Source of the DNA: Hyphomicrobiales bacterium
GTDB taxonomy: Bacteria > Pseudomonadota > Alphaproteobacteria > Rhizobiales > Devosiaceae
Reading direction: 5' to 3'
Length of the DNA stretch: 5,966 nt
Assembly (NCBI GenBank): GCA_027082895.1
Contig: JALWTJ010000252.1
Span: 1-5,966, forward strand
In this document: positions 1 through 4,997 of the stretch, in pieces
Numbering within the stretch: the stretch's first letter is position 1
How the letters are laid out: every line of letters begins with the position of its first letter
The notes under the pieces: generated by a model
What the model was told of the DNA's origin: nothing
Databases searched by the model: none
Seen by the model: only the letters and a program-made list of their open reading frames with translations
Translations under genes and position numbers: made by a program

Positions 1-948
1 GGGGACAGCCTGAACAACTCCCCCTTCACCCGCCAGAGCCTGCAGGCCATGCTGGAGCGGCTCGGGGTCAACACCCGCGGCGAAACCATCCGCACCGCCA
101 ATATCGCCGCGGTGATGGTCACCGGCAACCTGCCCCCCTTTGCCACCCACGGCTCGCGCATTGATGTCAACGTGGCCGCCCTTGGCGATGCCTCCTCCCT
201 GCAGGGGGGCACCCTGCTGGTGACCCCGCTTCTGGGCGCGGATGGGGAAGTCTATGCCATTGCGCAAGGCTCGGTGCTGATCAACGGCTTTCAGGTACAG
301 GGGGACAGCGCAACCGTTACCTCGGGCGTTCCCACCACCGGACGCATTTCCGCCGGGGCCCTGGTGGAACGGGAAGTCAATTTCGACCTTGGCGCCCTGC
401 GCAGCCTGCGCCTCGCCCTGCGCAATCCCGATTTCACCACCGCCCGCCGTCTCGCCCTTGCCATCAACGATTTCATCGGCACCCCGGTAGCCACCCCGGA
501 AAATGCCGCCACCGTCCGCCTCTCCCTGCCCCGGAACTTCGACGGCAACATCGTGGACATGATCACCGATATCGAACAGTTGATCATCCAGACCGACCTG
601 CCGGCCAAGATCATCATCGACGAAAATTCCGGCATCATCGTCATGGGCAGCAACGTGCGCGTGTCCACGGTGGCCGTGGCCCAGAGCAACCTGACCGTGA
701 CCATCGCCGAGTCCCCGCAGGTTTCCCAGCCCGATGCCCTGTCCAACGGGGTCACAACCCAGGTGCCGCGCACCGACCTGCAGGTGCAGGTCGCCAATTC
801 CAATCTGGCCATGGTTCCCGAAACCGTCACCCTCGCCCAGCTGGTCGAAGGCCTGAATGCCCTTGGCATCGGCCCCCGGGACCTGATCGCCATCCTGCAG
901 GCCATCAAGGCCGCCGGCGCCCTGCAGGCAGAAATCGAGGTGCTGTGA
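1..948 (+). CDS. flgI: Flagellar P-ring protein FlgI, C-terminal 315 residues (5' partial)
   Basis: FlgI is exported to the periplasm and polymerises into the P ring, the peptidoglycan-level bushing around the flagellar rod. The frame is open from the first base and begins with GDSLNNSPFTRQSLQAMLER, a highly conserved FlgI stretch that normally lies about 50 residues into the protein, so the signal peptide and first strands are outside the window; the ATG at 49 is internal. Further family hallmarks are the NIAAVMVTGNLPPFA segment, a SRIDVNVAALGDASSL segment, a GGTLLVTPLLGADGEVYAIA segment and the usual ending with AAGALQAEIEVL. The visible length plus the missing start matches the family size of about 370 residues, with no frameshift. 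The stop TGA (946-948) shares its last base with the ATG of the next gene, which points to one operon with translational coupling. The identification is secure. Confidence 0.97.
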   Translation, partial: GDSLNNSPFTRQSLQAMLERLGVNTRGETIRTANIAAVMVTGNLPPFATHGSRIDVNVAALGDASSLQGGTLLVTPLLGADGEVYAIAQGSVLINGFQVQGDSATVTSGVPTTGRISAGALVEREVNFDLGALRSLRLALRNPDFTTARRLALAINDFIGTPVATPENAATVRLSLPRNFDGNIVDMITDIEQLIIQTDLPAKIIIDENSGIIVMGSNVRVSTVAVAQSNLTVTIAESPQVSQPDALSNGVTTQVPRTDLQVQVANSNLAMVPETVTLAQLVEGLNALGIGPRDLIAILQAIKAAGALQAEIEVL

Positions 949-1295
949 TGGCTTCCCTTTCCACCAGCTTTTCCGCCGCCCCCGCCACGTCCGTCAATTC
1001 ACTGGAATACATGCGGACCAAGGCCCAGGAACTGGAAGGTGTTTTTCTTAATACATTGGTCAAGGAAATGTTTTCAAGTGTCAAATCCGAAGGGGAAATC
1101 GGCTCCAGCTACGCCCAGGAAACATGGCGCGGCATGCAGTCCGAACAATTCGCTGCCGCCATGGCCCGCTCCGGCGGCATCGGCATTGCCGACCAGATCA
1201 TGCGTTCCCTGATTTCCCAGCAGGAACAGGCGAACGCCCCCACCGGCACCGCGGCCCTTGACTCATCCATCAACGCATATCGGGGAGAATCCTGA
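948..1295 (+). CDS. flgJ: FlgJ/CheL-type rod-binding protein, no muramidase domain
   Basis: This 115-residue protein matches the N-terminal rod-binding (rod-capping) domain of FlgJ. The domain spans roughly residues 24-92, with the typical helix ELEGVFLNTLVKEMF (29-42 region), the YAQETWRGMQSEQFA segment (55-69) and the GGIGIADQI motif (76-84). The C-terminal peptidoglycan hydrolase domain of enterobacterial FlgJ is absent, as is normal in Alphaproteobacteria, where a separate lytic enzyme opens the wall; annotations often call this form CheL or chemotactic signal-response protein. The tail after residue 92 is low-complexity. I chose ATG 948 over the in-frame GTG at 945 because GAGG at 937-940 then has a 7-nt spacing and the start overlaps the flgI stop as TGATG. 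Its own TGA overlaps the next ATG in the same way. Role in rod assembly is inferred from the family. Confidence 0.9.
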   Translation: MASLSTSFSAAPATSVNSLEYMRTKAQELEGVFLNTLVKEMFSSVKSEGEIGSSYAQETWRGMQSEQFAAAMARSGGIGIADQIMRSLISQQEQANAPTGTAALDSSINAYRGES

Positions 1296-1801
1296 TGAAC
1301 CAACCATCCCTATCCCCCACCCCCGTTCCCTCCGTACCGGCAAACAGCCCATCACTGCCCGACGCGTCCAATCCGGCAGCCCTGATTGGGGCCACTCGGG
1401 CAGCCCTGGACGAACTGGCCGTGATCATGAACGAGGAAACCACCCTGCTGCGTTCCGGCCAGTACGAACAGGCCGCAAGCCTGAGTGCCCGCAAGGCAAC
1501 CACCGGTCAGGAATATGTGCAACTGGCCCGCACCATCCAGAACAATACCGATAAACTGTCCCGCTCCGCCCCCGATCTGCTGCGCCAGTTGCAGGGAAAG
1601 CACGAAAAGCTGGCCACCCAGATTGCCCAGAACCTGAAAGTACTGGCAACCGCCCGCAACGTGACCCGCTCCATCCTCGGCGATGTGGCCGATGCCGTGG
1701 CAAAGACCAGCCAGCCGGACACCTATGCCCCCAACGGAACCATGACACGCGCCCCCGCCAACGGACAGGCCAGCGGTATTTCCTTGAACAGATCATTGTA
1801 A
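1295..1801 (+). CDS. FlgN-like flagellar export chaperone (probable)
   Basis: A 168-residue cytoplasmic-type protein with no signal peptide or membrane segment. Residues 1-26 are Pro/Ser-rich and probably disordered; residues about 28-135 form a long amphipathic helical region with the FlgN-type pattern of an acidic pair (E47, E48) followed by leucines, a short GQYEQAASLSARK turn and heptad-like spacing up to RNVTRSILGD. The C-terminus holds a YAPNG motif (144-148) and ends ISLNRSL, a tail I associate with the alphaproteobacterial FlgN-like proteins found after flgJ. FlgN proteins keep the hook-associated proteins FlgK and FlgL unassembled before export. A GGGGAG Shine-Dalgarno (1282-1287) lies 7 nt before the ATG, which overlaps the flgJ stop by one base. 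The operon position supports a flagellar role. The chaperone call rests on helix pattern and context, as FlgN sequences are poorly conserved. Confidence 0.72.
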   Translation: MNQPSLSPTPVPSVPANSPSLPDASNPAALIGATRAALDELAVIMNEETTLLRSGQYEQAASLSARKATTGQEYVQLARTIQNNTDKLSRSAPDLLRQLQGKHEKLATQIAQNLKVLATARNVTRSILGDVADAVAKTSQPDTYAPNGTMTRAPANGQASGISLNRSL

Positions 1802-1832
1802 GACAGGCGGCCGGATTTACAAAAGAATTTGA

Positions 1833-1854
1833 AAACAGCATGTTAATGCTGTTT
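1833..1854 (+). terminator. Hairpin 32 nt after the flgN-like stop, weak terminator candidate
   Basis: A perfect 9-bp inverted repeat, AAACAGCAT (1833-1841) and ATGCTGTTT (1846-1854), encloses a GTTA loop. It lies just downstream of the last gene of the flgI-flgJ-flgN-like operon, where a terminator is expected. The stem is AT-rich and only three T residues, part of the stem itself, close it, so it could equally be a 3'-end stabilising hairpin or a protein site. Confidence 0.4.
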
Positions 1855-2003
1855 CCTGACCTCTTGCATGCATTGAAAGCTGCTCCGCATTACCCACAAC
1901 CGGAAGCGAAACATCAGCCACGTTCCCCCGCCAACATCCAGCACAATTTGAACTAAATCTCCCCCTCTCCTTTCACGCTGGTTTCAACCGGCCCTGCCAT
2001 TGT

Positions 2004-2039
2004 GAACGTTCCCTCCCACCAGGGCACAAGGGAACGTTC
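2004..2039. repeat. 11-bp perfect inverted repeat built from two GAACGTTC palindromes
   Basis: GAACGTTCCCT (2004-2014) and AGGGAACGTTC (2029-2039) are exact inverted copies separated by 14 nt. Each arm itself contains the 8-bp palindrome GAACGTTC (2004-2011 and 2032-2039), so the element reads both as a large hairpin and as two identical dyad sites 28 bp apart. There is no following T-run, so it does not look like an intrinsic terminator. A pair of operator sites or an RNA hairpin covering the AAGGGA ribosome-binding-like sequence at 2028-2033 are both possible. Confidence 0.6.
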
Positions 2040-2278
2040 CATGAGAATTCACCCCACCGCCATTCTGCCGGTACGTCGATCCCGCCATTTCGACAAACAC
2101 CCCCACCGTCCCCTCCTGCGAAAATCCTTGCAGGAAGATGACAACGAACCGAACACGGATCCAGGACAGGATCGGGAACACGATGAAGAGCGGGAAACGG
2201 CCTCCCCGCCCCTGCGCCCGAAAACGGCACAAACGCCCACCAACCAAAGAGCCGGCAAAAGGAATCTCCGCCGCGGAA

Positions 2279-2311
2279 AATCCGTGTCGGCACACGGCAT
2301 TACCACGGATT
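2279..2311. repeat. Nested alternative inverted repeats
   Basis: An outer 8-bp repeat, AATCCGTG (2279-2286) with CACGGATT (2304-2311), competes with an inner hairpin CCGTGT (2282-2287) and ACACGG (2292-2297) that closes a CGGC tetraloop. The same left arm can pair with either right arm, so only one structure can form at a time. Function is unknown. Confidence 0.45.
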
Positions 2312-2383
2312 CCCATGCGAAAACCCTGTTCCTGGCCGGCCTGCTAACCCCGGATTAAGCATTAACGGGCCGTCACCCGATTC

Positions 2384-2489
2384 CATTGCATTTGTTCATA
2401 ATTCTTAAACTCCCCCCGAACATACTGACCCCATGCCTCAGAAAGAGGCTGCTTTCAAAAAAATCGGAATTATTGAATAGGAGTTCTAA
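2384..2489 (+). promoter_or_regulatory. Flagellin promoter/leader region with alternative hairpins and strong SD
   Basis: AT-richness rises sharply at 2384-2412, directly upstream of the flagellin gene, and includes CATAAT (2397-2402), a possible -10 element without a good -35. I see no clean sigma-54 (-24/-12) or sigma-28 match. The leader contains a GCCTC/GAGGC hairpin (2435-2439 with 2445-2449, loop AGAAA) and an overlapping GAAAG/CTTTC hairpin (2441-2445 with 2452-2456); they share bases and exclude each other. A strong AGGAG Shine-Dalgarno (2479-2483) sits 6 nt before the ATG in an AT-rich, probably unstructured context. In Caulobacter, FlbT binds the 5' untranslated region of flagellin mRNA, so this leader is the expected site of that control; this is inference. 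Confidence 0.45.
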
Positions 2490-3926
2490 ATGTCCGGTAT
2501 TTCTCTCTCGAGTGCAGTGCGTGCAAACCTGCTTTCCCTGCAAAACACGGCCACCCTGCTGGGCGAAACACAAAATCGCCTGTCAACCGGCCTCAAGGTC
2601 AATTCGGCCCTGGATGATCCCACGGCGTTCTTCACGTCTTCTTCGTTGAATTCACGGGCCAGTGACCTCAACCGCCTGCTGGATTCGGTTGGCAACGCGG
2701 TGCAGACCGTCCGTGCCGCCGACGATGGCATTACCGCCATCACCAAGCTGGTTGAGTCCGCACAGGCCACGGCCCGTCAGGCTCTGCAGAAACCGGCCGG
2801 CTCCACAACCCCCACCACCCTGACCGGTACCACCACGATCAGCGCTGACTCGGCCGCCACCATTACCGGTACAGTCACGACTTTGACAGCCGGTACCACT
2901 CTGGATACCCTGGGTTTTGCCAATGGCGATCAGGTTACCATCGATATTGGCGGGACAACGACCACCTACACGGCAACCACCGCCGCTACCGCGACGGTCA
3001 ACGACCTGGTAACGGCACTGAACGCCAACGCCAACGGTACGGTAACCCTGACCGGTGGGGCCATCGTGGCCACGGCCGGCAACACCACCGACTCCATCAC
3101 CTTTGGTGAAGGTGGTCAGGGCACCAACCTGACCAGCCTGGGTCTGAACACCACCGCCGTTGGTCCCACCAACGCCTCGGTTGCGGCCCTGACGGACACC
3201 CTGTCCATTCAGGTGGGTTCGGGCACCGCCCAGACCATCGACCTGAGCACCATCAATACCAAGGCGGCTCTGGACACGGCTCTGGCAGCCATCACCAATG
3301 TCAGCGCATCGGTAACCGGCGGCAAGGTGACCCTTACCGCCCTGGACAAGACCGACGCCCTGACCATTGCCGGTGGTGACGGTGTGGGCATTGCCAACGG
3401 CACGACTGCCGCCCCCTACAACGCGGAACGTGCCGCTCTGGAAAGCGAATTCAACAATCTTCGCACCCAGATCGACCAGCTGTCCGGCGATGCCAGCTAC
3501 AACGGCATCAACCTGCTTGCAGGGGACAACCTGTCGGTTATCTTCAACGAAGACGGCTCCTCCTCCCTGTCCATCACCGGTGTGACCTTCACATCGACCG
3601 GGCTGGGGATTTCCAAGGCTGCCGCTGACTCCTTCCAGAGCAACACCTCGATCAACTCCTCGTTGAACGAGCTGTCCTCGGCCATCACCACGCTGCGTCA
3701 GCAGGGCGGAACCTTCGGCTCCAACCTGTCCGTGGTTCAGGTACGTCAGGATTTCTCCAAGAACCTGATCAACACCCTTGAAACCGGTGCTGCCAACCTG
3801 ACCCTGGCCGATACCAACAAGGAAGCAGCCAACCTGCTCGCCTTGCAGACACGGCAGTCCCTGTCCTCGCAGTCCCTGTCTCTGGCCTCCCGGGCCGATC
3901 AGCAGGTGCTGCAGCTGCTGCGGTAA
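2490..3926 (+). CDS. fliC: Flagellin, filament subunit
   Basis: A 478-residue flagellin, the secreted subunit of the filament; the symbol is the generic one. The N-terminal D0/D1 helices (about 1-100) show LSSAVRANLLSLQNTATLL, the NRLSTGLKVNSALDDPTAFF signature and VQTVRAADDGITAITKLVE. The C-terminal D1/D0 part (about 310-478) shows YNGINLLAGDNL (337-348), LETGAANLTLADTNKEAANLLA and the closing helix ending QQVLQLLR. Between them lies a Thr/Gly/Ala-rich beta-type region with two blocks (about 112-222 and 235-300) resembling flagellin hook-IN repeats. The protein has no Cys or Trp and no signal peptide, as expected for export through the flagellar type III apparatus. Residues 102-257 contain no Lys, Arg or His. 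The start is fixed by AGGAG 6 nt upstream. The gene is a single unit: a long gap precedes it and an intrinsic terminator follows it. Confidence 0.95.
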   Translation: MSGISLSSAVRANLLSLQNTATLLGETQNRLSTGLKVNSALDDPTAFFTSSSLNSRASDLNRLLDSVGNAVQTVRAADDGITAITKLVESAQATARQALQKPAGSTTPTTLTGTTTISADSAATITGTVTTLTAGTTLDTLGFANGDQVTIDIGGTTTTYTATTAATATVNDLVTALNANANGTVTLTGGAIVATAGNTTDSITFGEGGQGTNLTSLGLNTTAVGPTNASVAALTDTLSIQVGSGTAQTIDLSTINTKAALDTALAAITNVSASVTGGKVTLTALDKTDALTIAGGDGVGIANGTTAAPYNAERAALESEFNNLRTQIDQLSGDASYNGINLLAGDNLSVIFNEDGSSSLSITGVTFTSTGLGISKAAADSFQSNTSINSSLNELSSAITTLRQQGGTFGSNLSVVQVRQDFSKNLINTLETGAANLTLADTNKEAANLLALQTRQSLSSQSLSLASRADQQVLQLLR

Positions 3927-3952
3927 TCCGCTACCGGAAAAAACACCTCGAG

Positions 3953-3978
3953 AAGGCGGGCTTCGGCCCGCCTTTTTT
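3953..3978 (+). terminator. Rho-independent terminator of the flagellin gene
   Basis: A perfect 9-bp, GC-rich stem, AAGGCGGGC (3953-3961) and GCCCGCCTT (3966-3974), closes a stable TTCG tetraloop and runs into six T residues (3973-3978). It begins 26 nt after the flagellin stop. This is a textbook intrinsic terminator and separates flagellin transcription from flbT-flaF. Confidence 0.95.
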
Positions 3979-4117
3979 CGTTTCCGTGCCCCCCGCACGA
4001 TTTCTCCGATGCTGCCCGGCTCCTTGTGATACTGTTCCCCTCCCCTTTCCCCGCGCGCATTTACGGGCCAGAATAGCAACCGGATTCGCGACACGGCGCC
4101 GACAAAGGATTTCGTCC
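3979..4117 (+). promoter_or_regulatory. flbT-flaF upstream region with start-deciding SD
   Basis: Because the strong flagellin terminator precedes it, this 139-bp gap should hold the flbT-flaF promoter, but I recognise no convincing -35/-10, sigma-28 or sigma-54 elements. AAAGGA at 4104-4109 lies 8 nt before ATG 4118 and decides the FlbT start against an in-frame upstream ATG at 3986, whose extra 44 codons are unlike FlbT. Confidence 0.4.
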
Positions 4118-4567
4118 ATGCCCCTGAAGGTTGAACTCAAACCCGGTGAAAAGCTGATCATCGGCTCCAGCCTGATCACCAACGACAAACACCGCACCCG
4201 CCTGTTCATCGAAGGCAACGCCCCCATATTGCGGGAAAAGGACATCCTGACTCCGGAGACAGCCGACAGTCCGGCACGGCGTGTCTACCTCTCGGTGCAG
4301 CTCATGTACCTGCACGGGCCGGAAAAGAAGGAGGAACTGTTCGAAAAATACAAGCAGTTCTCCACCGACATCAAACAGGCGGCCCCCTCCATGACCGGCA
4401 TCGTTGCCGACATAGATAATGAAATTTTAACCGGCTCCCTTTACAAGGCACTAAGAGCCTGCAAGCGGCTCATCCTTTACGAACAGGAGCTTCTCGGACA
4501 TGCAAAATCAGGCAGCGGCAGCATATCAGAAAGTGGCGACCCAGACCGTCAGCCCGACGGAGCTTGA
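4118..4567 (+). CDS. flbT: Flagellin mRNA regulator FlbT
   Basis: FlbT is a cytoplasmic post-transcriptional regulator of flagellin synthesis in Alphaproteobacteria; in Caulobacter it acts on the 5' untranslated region of flagellin mRNA and promotes its decay when hook assembly is incomplete. The 149-residue product starts MPLKVELKPGEKLIIGSSLI, has the family core NAPILREKDILTPE (34-47) and SPARRVYLSVQLMYL (51-65), then a helical C-terminal half (about 69-127). The last 22 residues (128-149) are Gly/Ser/Asp/Pro-rich and lie within the overlap with flaF, so this tail is probably a disordered extension. The start is chosen from the AAAGGA at 4104-4109 and from family alignment. Position between flagellin and flaF is the usual one. 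Identification is secure. Confidence 0.94.
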   Translation: MPLKVELKPGEKLIIGSSLITNDKHRTRLFIEGNAPILREKDILTPETADSPARRVYLSVQLMYLHGPEKKEELFEKYKQFSTDIKQAAPSMTGIVADIDNEILTGSLYKALRACKRLILYEQELLGHAKSGSGSISESGDPDRQPDGA

Positions 4568-4874
4568 GGCCGACCTTCTGACCCGCTCTGCCCAGCGCCT
4601 GCAACGGGTGCATGAAAACTGGGAAGGCAATTATGTGGATCTGGCCGGCGCCCTCAAGTTTACCAATGACCTGTGGGGAATCCTGCTGGGTGCGGTGATC
4701 CGGGATGACAACCCCCTGCCCCTGCCCATCCGCCAGAACGTGGCCAATCTGGGTATTTTCGTGCTGAGCCGCATCGTTGAAATTCAGCTTGAACCGGCAC
4801 CGGACAAGTTGGAAAGCATCATCAACATCAATCGCGAGCTGGCAGCGGGACTGCGCGCCACCGGCACCGAATAA
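4500..4874 (+). CDS. flaF: Flagellar biosynthesis regulator FlaF
   Basis: FlaF works with FlbT; in Caulobacter it is needed for flagellin production and acts in opposition to FlbT. The 124-residue all-helical product has the family features AAYQKVA (7-13), ELEADLLTRSAQRL (21-34), a TNDLWGIL segment (55-62), the NPLPLPIRQN motif (71-80) following the acidic pair D69-D70, and the conserved closing ININRELAAGL (108-118). Length is as usual for the family. AGGAG (4485-4489) lies 10 nt before the ATG, inside flbT. The gene starts 68 bp before the flbT stop in another frame, an unusually long overlap that ties the two products together. Stop TAA at 4872-4874; no clear terminator follows before the convergent gene. 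Confidence 0.94.
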   Translation: MQNQAAAAYQKVATQTVSPTELEADLLTRSAQRLQRVHENWEGNYVDLAGALKFTNDLWGILLGAVIRDDNPLPLPIRQNVANLGIFVLSRIVEIQLEPAPDKLESIININRELAAGLRATGTE

Positions 4875-4910
4875 CCGCCCCCTTTTCCCGACAATTCGTT
4901 CCTGCCCCAA

Positions 4911-4964
4911 GAACGGGACGGACGATGCGAACGGGACGGACGATGCGAACAGGACGGACGATGC
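4911..4964. repeat. Three tandem copies of an 18-bp repeat
   Basis: The unit GAACGGGACGGACGATGC occurs at 4911-4928, 4929-4946 and, with one change (GAACAGG at its start), at 4947-4964, without spacers. It lies between the convergent stops of flaF (4874) and the FlgL-type gene (4998). The unit length is a multiple of three and would read NGTDDA in one + frame, but that frame has no ribosome-binding context and belongs to no plausible gene. It is a short minisatellite-type repeat, probably slippage-prone. Confidence 0.85.
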
Positions 4965-4997
4965 CTGCTGCGCAAATTCAGGCCCGGAACAGCCCGT

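Larger units (their letters stand above)
1855..2383. other. Long intergenic stretch without a convincing gene
   Basis: Nothing here resembles a known protein family. The best + frame candidate runs from ATG 2041 to TAA 2358 (105 codons) and has an AAGGGA 7 nt upstream of its ATG. However, its product is a low-complexity, charged chain, and it uses AGA, AGG and CGA arginine codons that the flanking flagellar genes avoid. Three other frames over 1973-2347, two on the minus strand and one on the plus strand, are also open for 69-110 codons; the apparently hydrophobic minus-strand product is what the reverse complement of Glu/Asp/Asn-rich codons gives. I therefore treat it as non-coding or decayed sequence. 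It contains the inverted repeats listed separately at 2004-2039 and 2279-2311 and a TGCATGCA palindrome at 1865-1872. Confidence 0.6.

Noticed and set aside
945..947. GTG start for the rod-binding protein
   Set aside because: It would leave only 4 nt after the GAGG; the ATG at 948 has better spacing and the common TGATG overlap.
2004..2039. LexA (SOS) operator from GAAC/GTTC arms
   Set aside because: The alphaproteobacterial LexA site is a direct GTTC-N7-GTTC repeat; the spacing here does not fit and no SOS gene is near.
1984..2316. Minus-strand open frame with a hydrophobic, membrane-like stretch
   Set aside because: The hydrophobic run is the complement of GAA, GAT, GAC and AAC codons in a charged or purine-rich region. 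Other frames here are equally open, with no homologous motif.
2370..2400. Sigma-54 promoter suggested by TTGCA at 2386-2390
   Set aside because: There is no GG at the required -24 position; the nearest GG is about 8 bases too far upstream.
2405..2430. Sigma-28 promoter suggested by TAAA at 2406-2409
   Set aside because: No GCCGATAA-like -10 element lies at the required spacing of about 15 bp.
2652..4094. 480-codon open frame on the minus strand across the flagellin gene
   Set aside because: It is Gly/Gln-rich because it is the reverse complement of Thr and Leu codons (ACC, CTG) in a GC-rich gene; it crosses the strong terminator and has no recognisable domain.
3986..4117. Upstream in-frame ATG 44 codons before the FlbT start
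   Set aside because: The extra residues are unlike FlbT, there is no good ribosome-binding site before 3986, and AAAGGA precedes ATG 4118 at the right distance.
4911..4964. CRISPR-like array
   Set aside because: The 18-bp units abut directly with no spacers and there are no cas genes.
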